Assembly (NCBI GenBank): GCA_028867035.1
Contig: JAGWHB010000009.1
Coordinates: 1 to 38,533 of the forward strand
DNA: 38,533 nt
Origin: Nitrososphaerota archaeon
GTDB lineage: Archaea; Thermoproteota; Nitrososphaeria; Nitrososphaerales; Gagatemarchaeaceae
Direction: 5' to 3'
Numbering within the stretch: position 1 is the first letter of the stretch; every line of letters begins with the position of its first letter. Below are positions 22,972-30,346 of the stretch, piece after piece. The notes below the pieces were generated by a model. It made no database searches, was not told the origin of the DNA, and saw only the letters and a list, made by a program, of their open reading frames with translations. A program made the translations under genes and the position numbers.

Positions 22972-23079
22972 CGCACCTCACCCTGGGGGGTTGGGCGAGC
23001 CCAATCAGTAAACTGTGTTGAATATGGTGACGGGACTTCGGGTTTCAACCCGAACTTGTGGTGCAGAAGTACCAACCTC

Positions 23080-23700
23080 TCACGACCACTGCACCGCTAT
23101 CTGGAACGTCACGGAAGTGCTCGCCGTTGCCCCGCTGGCGGCGTAGGCGGCGACCTCGATGTAGTGGGTCACCCCAAAGCCGATGGACACCGGGAAGGTG
23201 CCGGAAACGGTCCCGCCCGTCCCCGAAGTGATGGCGAAGCTTCCGACGCAGTTGCCTGGGGTGACCAGCGCTCCCGCCGCAGTGAATTCGGTCTGGGCCG
23301 TGCAGTAGTAGACTGTTATCGACCCAAGGTCTGCTGTAGTTCCGCCTATGTTGATGATTTGAACGCTCTTAATGCTATGCGACCCTGAAACAGCGGTGTT
23401 CTTGACCTGCGCAAAATTAGAGTAGTAGGTCCCCGGTATCGGAGACGCGCCGGTGGCTGCCGGGAAGAAACTGAGCGTCGCGGTCAGGACGTCGTGAGTC
23501 CCAGTGACTGAACCGCTCGCGCAGGGGTAAGCAGTGCAAGAGGCGCCTACGTCAGGCCCGGCAAGGATCTGAACATCAGGGGTCTGGACGGTTCCGGTGC
23601 CGACGGTGTAGAAGAACACCGAGACGGTAGCACTCGCGGTGACTACCACCGCCGCGAGGAAGAGCACCAACATCAGCTTCCCCCACTTCGCGTGGTACAT
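23080..23700 (-). CDS. Secreted TasA/camelysin-like protein (four-Cys type)
   Basis: 206 aa from the ATG at 23700 (MYHAKWGK). The signal region is LMLVLFLAAVVVTASATVSVF with an ASA-like site, then the mature FFYTVGTGTVQTPDV. It carries the family pattern: CTAYPC, GTYYSNFAQVKN, ITVYYC and NCVGSF, and C-terminal VTFQIAVQW. I reject the upstream frame to 23832: the TATA-like ctttattctt (23728-23737) lies inside it, about 32 nt before 23700. It is monocistronic or heads the cluster ahead of the peptidase gene, whose start is 109 nt further on. Confidence 0.88.
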   Translation of the reverse strand: MYHAKWGKLMLVLFLAAVVVTASATVSVFFYTVGTGTVQTPDVQILAGPDVGASCTAYPCASGSVTGTHDVLTATLSFFPAATGASPIPGTYYSNFAQVKNTAVSGSHSIKSVQIINIGGTTADLGSITVYYCTAQTEFTAAGALVTPGNCVGSFAITSGTGGTVSGTFPVSIGFGVTHYIEVAAYAASGATASTSVTFQIAVQWS

Positions 23701-23822
23701 GTGGTTCAGGGTCTTTCCTACGAAACTAAGAATAAAGAATCGGCCAGACTTTGCCCTACTTCCATGGGTCCTTTGCGGTCCGGCCGCGCTGGGAGAGGGC
23801 TCCGTCATTTCACGTCGCCCTC

Positions 23823-24458
23823 CTACTTCCACTGTACTTGTATCTGGAACGTCACAGTGTTGCCTACCGTGGCCGTGCTGGACGCAAACCCAGATATCAC
23901 GAAATAGCCGATACCCGTGGTAGCTGCAAGAGCTTCGGGGAAGGTCCCGCTGAGGGTACCTCCGGTTGTGGTGGTGAAGGTGAGCGAATGTGGGCAGTCT
24001 GTGGCGATTGCCGCTAGGGATGTTGGGTCTGTAGTGGGGCAGTAGTAAACCGAAACGCTTCCGAGCACCGCGTTATTCAGGATGGTGCCGACTTGGACGC
24101 TCGTTATGCTGTGGGCGTTCGCGCTTGGGTTTTTCACTTCGAGGAGATCTGTGTAATAGGTTTGCGGCTGAGGTGTCCCGGCCGCGGACTTGCCGAAGCT
24201 GAGGGTCACAGTTGCGACGTCATTTGTGGAGGAGAGAGTTGTGGTTCCGCATGGATAGACCGTGGTGCACGCGGAGCTGTCGGATCCTACCGCTAGGATC
24301 ACGTCATTGGACTGGGCTGAACCGGTGGCTGCACCGTAGTAGACGACGAATACTGATGCGCTTGCTGAGGCCACGAGGCCTGCTATGATGAGGACGGGAA
24401 GTATCTTCCCGACCTTCGAACCGTACAGTGTTTTTAGTCCCTTTTTCATTGAGGACAT
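23823..24458 (-). CDS. Secreted TasA/camelysin-like protein (four-Cys type)
   Basis: 211 aa from ATG 24458 (MSSMKKGLK); ATG 24449 is also possible. The signal region is KILPVLIIAGLVASASASVF, then mature VVYYGAATGSAQSNDV. Family pattern: CTTVYPC, QTYYTDLLEVKN, VSVYYC, DCPHS and the final strand VTFQIQVQW. A pair of AT-rich elements (about 24492-24511) lies 35-50 nt upstream. Its own promoter and the near-equal length with two other paralogs suggest that several major subunits can be made separately. Confidence 0.88.
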   Translation of the reverse strand: MSSMKKGLKTLYGSKVGKILPVLIIAGLVASASASVFVVYYGAATGSAQSNDVILAVGSDSSACTTVYPCGTTTLSSTNDVATVTLSFGKSAAGTPQPQTYYTDLLEVKNPSANAHSITSVQVGTILNNAVLGSVSVYYCPTTDPTSLAAIATDCPHSLTFTTTTGGTLSGTFPEALAATTGIGYFVISGFASSTATVGNTVTFQIQVQWK

Positions 24459-24611
24459 GCTTTTCGTCGAACCGGGACTAGCCGATTTACACATAAAGGC
24501 ATTATAGAGGGAAAATCAGTATTTTGTGATAATAGTTTGACAATCCGGCAAACACCCAACGGTTTGCCCTTTGTCTCATGAGTAGTGCAGTTTTGGGGCT
24601 CGATCCAGCCC

Positions 24612-25031
24612 TCACTCGCGCGTATTCCCTCTTCTTTCAGCCGGCCCCCGGTAGACGTGAGGAGCGACTTGGATTTGCGGTTCGAGGGTCGAAACACCGT
24701 CCCCCTTCAGCCAACTGACGAAGAATGCCGAGGTCAGGCCCAAGGGGAGGCCCAGCGCGAAGAAGGCCATGAACGGCGAAGTGAGCATGGTAAGGAAAAA
24801 CAAAGTGCCCAGTGAGGACACGAGACCTGCCCCCAGCATCGCCCTGGTCCTGTCGCTGATCTTGGGCAGCCTGAAGCCGGTCTTGAGGGCGCCGTCGCTC
24901 TCTTTTCTGCACTTGCAATACGACGTCAGGTATCCGCACAGCGAGCATGTCCTCAGCGAGTCGTACCCAGGGACGGCGTAGGTGCTCCTCCCGCAGCGGC
25001 ACTTCGCAGACTCGTCGGGGGAGGCCGTCAT
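24612..25031 (-). CDS. Zinc-ribbon membrane protein
   Basis: 139 aa from ATG 25031, with an ATGA overlap with the secreted protein upstream. The N-terminal cysteine cluster (CRC at ~11-13, CSLC at ~29-32, YCKC at ~39-41) should bind one or two zinc ions. Two hydrophobic helices (~66-85, 88-108) follow, and the C-terminal tail is charged. Small zinc-ribbon membrane proteins are often linked to secretion or membrane quality control; that is a guess here. Translational coupling to a TasA-like gene points to a role in the same system. Confidence 0.75.
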   Translation of the reverse strand: MTASPDESAKCRCGRSTYAVPGYDSLRTCSLCGYLTSYCKCRKESDGALKTGFRLPKISDRTRAMLGAGLVSSLGTLFFLTMLTSPFMAFFALGLPLGLTSAFFVSWLKGDGVSTLEPQIQVAPHVYRGPAERRGNTRE

Positions 25032-25645
25032 TGACCCGCGCTCACCACCTGCAAAGCGAACGATATGGAGTCCCCCGGCTGTGCGTTGGGGCCCGCAAAC
25101 CCTACGAGCTCGATGTACCTGGTGGCCCCCGGAGGGATCGAATCGGCTCCGCTGAAGATTGTCCCTCCGCCCTGACTATCCGTTGAATATGAGCCCAGAC
25201 AGCTTCCGCTGGGGGCGTCGGTCTGATTCAGACAATAGAAAACTGAGATTCTGCCGATGTCGCCTGGCCTCGCTTCGGTCAGCCCGGTCAATAGCACGGC
25301 GGTGACGCTTACGGCCGAGCTGGTTGGATTTGTCAACCTCAGAAGATCGGTGTAGTAGGTGGCTGGCTGTGGGCTTTCGACAGATTCTTCGCCGAGGCTC
25401 AAGGCGATACCCGCTCGTCCATTCCCGGAAATCATCACGCTGGCGCAGGGGAAGACGTTGCAGACAACAGAGCTGTCAGGACCAGGAGCGAATTCGAGTC
25501 CTGAGTTCTGCGACCCCATCCCTGCTGCCTGGCCGGTCGCTCTCTGCGGAAGTCCTCCTGTGAGCATGAGAATGACTATCCCTATCGCGGAGATCCCGAT
25601 GACCCAGGAGCGCTTGTCCCTCCTTCCCACGCCTTTAGTGAACAC
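25028..25645 (-). CDS. Secreted TasA/camelysin-like protein (four-Cys type, divergent)
   Basis: 205 aa from GTG 25645 (FTKGVGRRDKRS). The signal helix SWVIGISAIGIVILMLTGG is followed by QRATGQAAG, a possible cut after QAA. The mature domain keeps the four-cysteine family pattern: VVCNVFPC, ATYYTDLLRLTN, ISVFYC and GSCLGSY, with the final strand ISFALQVV. It lacks the ASA-type site and the terminal QW, so it is the most divergent of the four. The TATA-like gaaacttagg (25665-25674) is 24 nt upstream. It is followed by the zinc-ribbon gene through an ATGA overlap. Confidence 0.85.
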   Translation of the reverse strand: MFTKGVGRRDKRSWVIGISAIGIVILMLTGGLPQRATGQAAGMGSQNSGLEFAPGPDSSVVCNVFPCASVMISGNGRAGIALSLGEESVESPQPATYYTDLLRLTNPTSSAVSVTAVLLTGLTEARPGDIGRISVFYCLNQTDAPSGSCLGSYSTDSQGGGTIFSGADSIPPGATRYIELVGFAGPNAQPGDSISFALQVVSAGQ

Positions 25646-25664
25646 ATAGAGGATTTGAATTCTT

Positions 25665-25674
25665 CCTAAGTTTC
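25665..25674 (-). promoter_or_regulatory. TATA box of the first fibre-cluster transcript
   Basis: Minus-strand gaaacttagg is centred about 24 nt before the GTG at 25645. The longer open frame up to 25741 would place the start upstream of it, so I use the shorter gene. Confidence 0.5.
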
Positions 25675-25777
25675 TACCATAAGAATGTTCCGGCTGGAGG
25701 CGTCCGCTCGGTTCATTCCAATCCGCAGACTTCAACACCACCCGGAGGGTCTGTTATCGATAAATTGCATGTAGCTT

Positions 25778-25795
25778 CCGGGCAATATAGCCCGG
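25778..25795 (-). terminator. Hairpin after the KaiC-like operon
   Basis: A perfect 6-bp stem, ccgggc and gcccgg around aatata, lies about 40 nt past the stop of the minus-strand gene ending at 25835. No U-run follows, so termination is uncertain. Confidence 0.35.
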
Positions 25796-25834
25796 CTCCA
25801 TCTGTGGCGTTTCGTTCTTCAGGTGGTCGGAAGC

Positions 25835-26521
25835 TCAGACGATCAGTGTCAGTTGCGCCTGCAGAGGGTTCCCGGGTGAGTGGTCCAGGGCGTAGGCCGG
25901 GGTGCTGGGCTTCTCCCCGATGAGGACCACCGATCTGTCCCTGGTGAACAGCCTGGCGTACCTCCCGCTTATCGCCAGCATCCTGGAAAAGATGGGGGAG
26001 TCGTGCTGGATGAGGAGCATCAGCGCGTCGGTGCCCGAACCTCTGATGGCGCCCGACCTCGCTCCTATCTCCTCTACGACTGAATCTATCTTCGTCGCAA
26101 AGGGGGCCTCGAAGGTGCCGAGGCTCTCCATCAAGAGAACGCTCCTTGTCTCGGATTTGCCTATGACCCTGGCCACGAGTTCGCTTATCCTCGCACTCGC
26201 CTCCTTAGGGTCCGAGTCCGTTATGGCGTATAGCGGAGGTTCAAGGTCGGTTTCTGTGCCGAGGGAGCCGATGGCAAGGCAATTCCGATATGCTTCGGGC
26301 GAGACAAACGGCTTGATCATATCTGCCACCTCCTTGTTGCTGGCGCCGGGAAGCGGCACCCCGAAGGCCGCCTTGCCTGTGTTCAGAGCGTTGATCACTG
26401 CGGGTATGGTGACCAGACGAATAGCGGAGAACGGCACCATCTCGTCATACGTAAGCGCGAAGGTCCCGCCCTTCCTCATTCCCCTGAAAAGGCCGTCCAG
26501 AGCCGCGGAACCGAAGGACAT
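25835..26521 (-). CDS. KaiC-like domain without Walker A (second half of a GvpD-like protein)
   Basis: 228 aa from ATG 26521. It begins FGSAALDGLFRGMRKGGTFALTYDE, the KaiC-domain entry, but where Walker A should stand there is only GGTFALTYDEMVPF, so it should not hydrolyse ATP. A strand-helix-strand core with SVLLMESLGTF in the Walker B position follows. It is in the same reading frame as the preceding gene, separated by one TGA and a short in-frame linker with no other stop. Two-domain GvpD-like ATPases have exactly this order: active domain, then degenerate domain. It may be translated by reinitiation or be the remnant of a fused gene. Confidence 0.8.
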   Translation of the reverse strand: MSFGSAALDGLFRGMRKGGTFALTYDEMVPFSAIRLVTIPAVINALNTGKAAFGVPLPGASNKEVADMIKPFVSPEAYRNCLAIGSLGTETDLEPPLYAITDSDPKEASARISELVARVIGKSETRSVLLMESLGTFEAPFATKIDSVVEEIGARSGAIRGSGTDALMLLIQHDSPIFSRMLAISGRYARLFTRDRSVVLIGEKPSTPAYALDHSPGNPLQAQLTLIV

Positions 26522-26554
26522 GAAGTCCCCTCCGTCGTCGAACGCCCCCGGGGT

Positions 26555-27259
26555 TCACGCCCTTGAAACCGGCGGCACGGCATACGGGGGTATCAGCACG
26601 AATCTCCCCCCCTCGAGCGTGTAGAGATACTTGTGCTGTTCTATCATCGTCCCCCTCAGCTTCTGCACTTCTATTTCGCGGAATATCCTGCCGAACTGCT
26701 CTTCCCTCTTCAACTCGACTATTCCGTCAACGAGGTAGTCCATGGTCGACCTGGCTGGCTCCTCGCTCACGAAGATGGCGCGAGCCTTCGAAGCGTCCGC
26801 CGCCGCTATCAGCATCTTCTCTGCCTTGAGGCGGTCGGCCTCCGCCATCTCTTTGGCAATCCCGTCCCAGGTGTCCAGCACCACCACGGCGCCGCCCCTC
26901 TTGTCCTTCTGCATCATGAGCTTCAGTGCCTCTTCTACGAACGAAGCGGGAGAACCTAACCTGATATCCGAGAAGGCCCCCGTCTTGCTTGTCTTACCGA
27001 AGTCTGCCCACGGGAGCTCCGCCTGGACTTTCTCCTGGGAGACCCGCGATGAGACATAGGCTCCTGACCCCTCGGGGGCCAGCTGTTCGAGCAGCTGCAG
27101 GGCCAGGGTCGTCTTCCCAGCCCCCGCGTAACCTTTGATCAGAAGCGTGTTCCCCCTATGCCTCAGAAAACTGGCCAGTCCGTCCAAAACCGTGAACTCG
27201 CCCCCCGGGCGGTGACTTTCGGAAGTGACCTCCTCCATGACAGGCTTCGGCCTTCTCAT
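26555..27259 (-). CDS. KaiC/GvpD-like P-loop ATPase (first half)
   Basis: 234 aa from ATG 27259, 22 nt after the NitrOD5-like gene. Walker A is GYAGAGKT (43-50) and Walker B VVVLDTWDG (D129). VSQEKV stands in the position where TFEES occurs in the other KaiC-like proteins here, and the C-terminal VQKLRGTMIEQHKY matches the KaiC loop. It ends in FVLIPPYAVPPVSRA then TGA, where related two-domain proteins continue into the second domain. I infer an active ATPase domain paired with the degenerate domain encoded next. Confidence 0.87.
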   Translation of the reverse strand: MRRPKPVMEEVTSESHRPGGEFTVLDGLASFLRHRGNTLLIKGYAGAGKTTLALQLLEQLAPEGSGAYVSSRVSQEKVQAELPWADFGKTSKTGAFSDIRLGSPASFVEEALKLMMQKDKRGGAVVVLDTWDGIAKEMAEADRLKAEKMLIAAADASKARAIFVSEEPARSTMDYLVDGIVELKREEQFGRIFREIEVQKLRGTMIEQHKYLYTLEGGRFVLIPPYAVPPVSRA

Positions 27260-27280
27260 CTGCTTCTGAGGCGTCCTGGG

Positions 27281-27646
27281 CTAAACTCCTTTTTCCTTGT
27301 TATGGAACTTCTGAGCCTGATTGACGTAGGTTGCAAATGTGGCGCTTTCTTCGGGCTCGAATGTCGTCCCGAGCCTGGTGTACAGTTCCCTCAGGATTGA
27401 AGCTTCAAGCGATTGGGTCCCCCTCCCGAAGATCCGGACAAGCCCGTCGTGAATCTTCCCAGCTCCTGCCGATTCGGTGAGCCCGAGGTGGAAGAACGTG
27501 GCTCGGGCCCCTGCCGCTCCCAAGACCTCGGTGAGCGCGGTGGTGAGGGCGTTGTTCAGAAGAGCCTGGAAGGAAACCACTTTCGAACGATTAGCTGAGG
27601 AATCTTGGGCTTCCTCGAGCCGGGCTGTCTGCGCTCTTTGGTTCAA
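27281..27646 (-). CDS. NitrOD5-like output-domain protein
   Basis: 121 aa from TTG 27646. The pattern LLNNALTTALTEVLGAAGARATFFHLGL followed by IHDGLVRIFGRGTQSLEASILRELYTRLG matches what I know of NitrOD5, a helical output domain found next to KaiC-like ATPases in Nitrososphaerota signalling operons. It has no catalytic residues. The TATA-like ggatatttagg (27666-27676) is 25 nt upstream, giving a leaderless TTG message. It leads the operon that continues with the GvpD-like ATPase. Confidence 0.75.
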   Translation of the reverse strand: MNQRAQTARLEEAQDSSANRSKVVSFQALLNNALTTALTEVLGAAGARATFFHLGLTESAGAGKIHDGLVRIFGRGTQSLEASILRELYTRLGTTFEPEESATFATYVNQAQKFHNKEKGV

Positions 27647-27665
27647 CGAGAACGTCCTTTTCCTT

Positions 27666-27676
27666 GGATATTTAGG
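27666..27676 (-). promoter_or_regulatory. TATA box of the NitrOD5-KaiC operon
   Basis: Minus-strand cctaaatatcc is centred 25 nt before the TTG at 27646. Confidence 0.55.
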
Positions 27677-27744
27677 TGTATTCCGATGTTATCGCTAAAT
27701 AGGCGACACGCGCCCGACCAACGGTCCATACGGAAGACTGAGTC

Positions 27745-27793
27745 GTCTTACCGATACTTTAACTATCCTACCACAGATTCTAAGAGGTAAGAC
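27745..27793. repeat. Inverted repeat flanking a TATA-like element
   Basis: Arms gtcttacc (27745-27752) and ggtaagac (27786-27793) are a perfect 8-bp inverted repeat around the plus-strand TATA-like gatactttaac. It lies in the 279-bp gap between divergent genes and could serve either direction. No coding sequence is visible in this gap. Confidence 0.4.
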
Positions 27794-27925
27794 CCAACAG
27801 CGGCCGGAGGAACTCTGGAATCAACCTCCACCGTCCCTGGACTGCTCGAAGGTTTGCTCAGAACTGAGCCTATGCGGATGCTTCATAAGTAGCATGTTCA
27901 GAATCGCACCGCTGGGACTGCGGAC

Positions 27926-28621
27926 TTGGGATTGTTCGAGGAAGAGGAGGAAGAATCCAGCCATAGGCGATCGAAGACAGAGATGGTGTGCGACCTCATG
28001 CTTGCCATATCGAAGGGCTCCCACAGGCCGACCAAGATCATGCAGAAGGCCAATCTCACCTGGAACGCCCTGCTGTTGTACCTCAACGCGCTGGCGGTGA
28101 ACGGCCTTGTCTGGCGCGAAGAGAGGGGCGTCGTTTCTTTCTACCACCTGACAGACAAAGGAAAGGCGGCTCTGCAGGCATACCTGACCCTCAGGGAGGA
28201 GTTGGGCTCCCTAAAGCTTGAAAGCATCGACACCAAGGACCTCGTGAACAAATTGAAAGCACCCCCGGGAGCTCCGCCCGAAGAGGGAGAACGCCAGATG
28301 CTTGTAGCGCGCCTCGAAGGTTCTGGCTACAAGATACTCTCTGACATGGTGAAGGGCAAGTCGGGGGTGGAGCACACGTTCGGGGTCGTGGCCAAAGACA
28401 AGGAGGGGGTCACCCACGGGTATGTTTTCGCCTCTCAGCCGGACGAGCAGATCATCCTGGGCCTCTTCATACGGCAGCTGGACACCGGGTTCAAGGTTCA
28501 TGTCGTGCACAGGGCGGAAGCCACCCGGAACGCCACAGAACGCGCCAAAGAGTACGGCATCGAACTCACGAAGCTCGAGAAGTCCAGGGTCGGTGCCTCT
28601 GAAAAGAGGGTTTGGAACTAG
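27926..28621 (+). CDS. Winged-helix protein with nuclease-like C-terminal domain
   Basis: 231 aa from TTG 27926. The N-terminus is acidic (EEEEEESS). Residues ~14-95 are an HTH_45-like winged helix (RRSKTEMVCDLMLAISKG, TKIMQKANLTWNALLLYLNAL, wing GVVSFYHLTDKG). Residues ~120-215 resemble an archaeal PD-(D/E)xK-like or Mrr-like domain: LVARLEGSGYKILSDMV, GKSGVEHTFGVVAKDKEG and VFASQPDEQIILGLFIRQL. The segment 'GKSGv.HtF.vvA' is typical for that group, but I cannot confirm a full catalytic triad. It may be a DNA-targeting or sensor-regulator protein. Confidence 0.85.
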   Translation: MGLFEEEEEESSHRRSKTEMVCDLMLAISKGSHRPTKIMQKANLTWNALLLYLNALAVNGLVWREERGVVSFYHLTDKGKAALQAYLTLREELGSLKLESIDTKDLVNKLKAPPGAPPEEGERQMLVARLEGSGYKILSDMVKGKSGVEHTFGVVAKDKEGVTHGYVFASQPDEQIILGLFIRQLDTGFKVHVVHRAEATRNATERAKEYGIELTKLEKSRVGASEKRVWN

Positions 28622-28638
28622 TCCGGCCCCGGCCCGCG

Positions 28639-29217
28639 CTACTTCGTATCTGACATCCAGGGAAAGTAGACGGCTGTCTTCCAGTTTGCTTTCTTCGGTT
28701 GCTGAGTCTGGCTCAGCGTCAGCCTGCAGACCCTTACGCCCCCCTGCTCCTTCTCGATGTGGTAGCATGAAAACTGCTTGTCGTATATCGCTGCCGCCGT
28801 GCCCACCGCCACTCCTTTGAGGAAGTCGCAGGTCTTCGTCCCAACGTCCTCGTCCACGGTGCAGAAAGCGCAATCGGTGACGTCGATCACCAGCGACTTC
28901 CCGCCCTCCATGTCGCCGCCGAAGTCCACTGTCCCCCATCCGGCCGTCAGGGCCATCTGGCCCATCGCTTCGAGCACCTGGGCGGGCTTCATCCCCGAAG
29001 CCTTCATCCGCGATGCGTAGGTGCCGCCGAACTCCTCCGCGAATCGTGAGAGTACCTCGTGGACAGAGCTGCCGTAAGCCTTCACAAGGAATGCCTTGAC
29101 CTCGTTCCAGAACCGCGCGGGGAGGACGAGGACCCTCTCCCCGCTCAGACCGCCCATGATGACGCCGTCCACGGATGTAAGACTCGGCTTCGGTGTCACC
29201 TGGGCTTCCTGAGCCAT
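28639..29217 (-). CDS. V4R-domain protein
   Basis: 192 aa from ATG 29217 (MAQEAQVTPK), 28 nt after the TATA-like ccgcttatag. Residues ~35-190 show the V4R (4-vinyl reductase) layout: LPARFWNEVKAFL, GWGTVDFGGD, VIDVTDCAFC, then CDFLKGVAVGTAAAIY and C...CRLTL. The cysteines in DCAFC, TKTCDF and FSCYHI suggest a bound ligand or metal. V4R domains are small-molecule sensors in archaea and bacteria. It is divergently placed from the nuclease-like regulator with only ~18 nt between their stops (tail to tail). Confidence 0.85.
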   Translation of the reverse strand: MAQEAQVTPKPSLTSVDGVIMGGLSGERVLVLPARFWNEVKAFLVKAYGSSVHEVLSRFAEEFGGTYASRMKASGMKPAQVLEAMGQMALTAGWGTVDFGGDMEGGKSLVIDVTDCAFCTVDEDVGTKTCDFLKGVAVGTAAAIYDKQFSCYHIEKEQGGVRVCRLTLSQTQQPKKANWKTAVYFPWMSDTK

Positions 29218-29240
29218 GGATTCCCCTTCTTCCCGCCCCA

Positions 29241-29250
29241 CTATAAGCGG
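29241..29250 (-). promoter_or_regulatory. TATA box of the V4R gene
   Basis: Minus-strand ccgcttatag is centred 28 nt before the ATG at 29217; the longer frame to 29241 would start next to the box. Confidence 0.5.
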
Positions 29251-29311
29251 AAAGGTGCCTGGAAATGGAGCCGCGCACCATGCACGGAGTGCCCTCGGAG
29301 CATTTGCAGCT

Positions 29312-30268
29312 CTATGCAGGGAGAGACTTCACTGCACGCCTGTAGGAAGCCTCGAGTGCCTCGAGCTTCGCCAGGTCGGCGGCCCTGGACCAGACCCTGT
29401 CGCTGTACTCCCTCATTGACATCACTGGCCACTTGGGGTCGTTGGTCGCGGCGGAGACCACCAGGTCGACGTCCCCTCGGGTCTGGCCCTCGAGGGAGAC
29501 TACGTCCTGGATCTTCTGCTCCAGCTTCATCCGCACGGCACCGGCCGCGGCCAGGATCCCTTTGTAGCTGGCAGCCGATTTGTCGGTCGCCCGGAGGACG
29601 GCCGCGACCCGGCCCGCTTCGTCCAGAAGGGGGTCAGGGCCCGGGCTCTCCGCATAGGGGATCCTTGGGTCGAGTGCTGCCATGATCCCGGCGGCGTCGT
29701 TGACGAAAGTGAGCTTCCCTCCTGTCCTCGAAGCGAAGTCCTGGAAGGCCTTGGTATCCACGGCGGTGCCTATCGCTATGATGTCGACCATCGCCCTCCT
29801 TGCGAGCTTGGCGTCGAGCACCTGCTCCGGCTTTGGCCCCACGTTCGACTTGGCGTCTGTCACCATGACGACCTTCTTGATCCTCTTCGACCTTTCGTCC
29901 GGTGTCGCGTAGAGCATGTCCACCGCCCTCCGCAGGCCCTCCCCCGTCGGTGTCGCTCCGCCCACCTTCAGGGAATCAAGGCTGTCCCGGAGCAGGGCCT
30001 GGTTGACCGAAAGGTCGGTGACGGGAGTCAGGGGGAGAGCCTCCTGGACCATCTCCTGGCTCGAGTCTACCATCATGCCCATGGCCTTGGTCGGCGCCCG
30101 GAATCCCATGACCCCGACCCGAGTCCCGAACGGAAGCTTGGCGGAGCCCACCGTCTGGATGATCCCCTGCTTGACGGCTTCGATCTTCACGAAAGAAGGA
30201 CCGGACCCCGGCTTGTAGTCCTCCCCCATGCTCGTAGAGGCGTCGATGGCGTAGAGGATGTCCCACAT
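29312..30268 (-). CDS. VWA-domain protein
   Basis: 318 aa starting directly with the VWA domain: MWDILYAIDASTSM, with the MIDAS motif DASTS (D9, S11, S13), T108 in GATPTGEG and D143 in VVMVTDAKS. The domain ends near residue 210. The C-terminal ~100 residues are helical (LLDEAGRVAAVLRATDKSAA...), with a possible dimer region. It is a soluble chaperone- or ligand-binding type VWA with no transmembrane segment. ATG 31 nt after gatattagg. The nearest neighbours are the V4R gene and, divergently, a small membrane protein. Confidence 0.85.
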   Translation of the reverse strand: MWDILYAIDASTSMGEDYKPGSGPSFVKIEAVKQGIIQTVGSAKLPFGTRVGVMGFRAPTKAMGMMVDSSQEMVQEALPLTPVTDLSVNQALLRDSLDSLKVGGATPTGEGLRRAVDMLYATPDERSKRIKKVVMVTDAKSNVGPKPEQVLDAKLARRAMVDIIAIGTAVDTKAFQDFASRTGGKLTFVNDAAGIMAALDPRIPYAESPGPDPLLDEAGRVAAVLRATDKSAASYKGILAAAGAVRMKLEQKIQDVVSLEGQTRGDVDLVVSAATNDPKWPVMSMREYSDRVWSRAADLAKLEALEASYRRAVKSLPA

Positions 30269-30346
30269 CGATGTCAGTCCCTTGTTCCCGGTCCCCTAAT
30301 ATCAATGCCGAGGTTAAAAATCTCGACTTCTTACCCACCTGAGAAC

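Noticed and set aside
26555..26557. TGA read as selenocysteine
   Set aside because: No stem-loop resembling a SECIS is visible nearby and nothing suggests a selenoprotein function at this linker; interruption or reinitiation is simpler.
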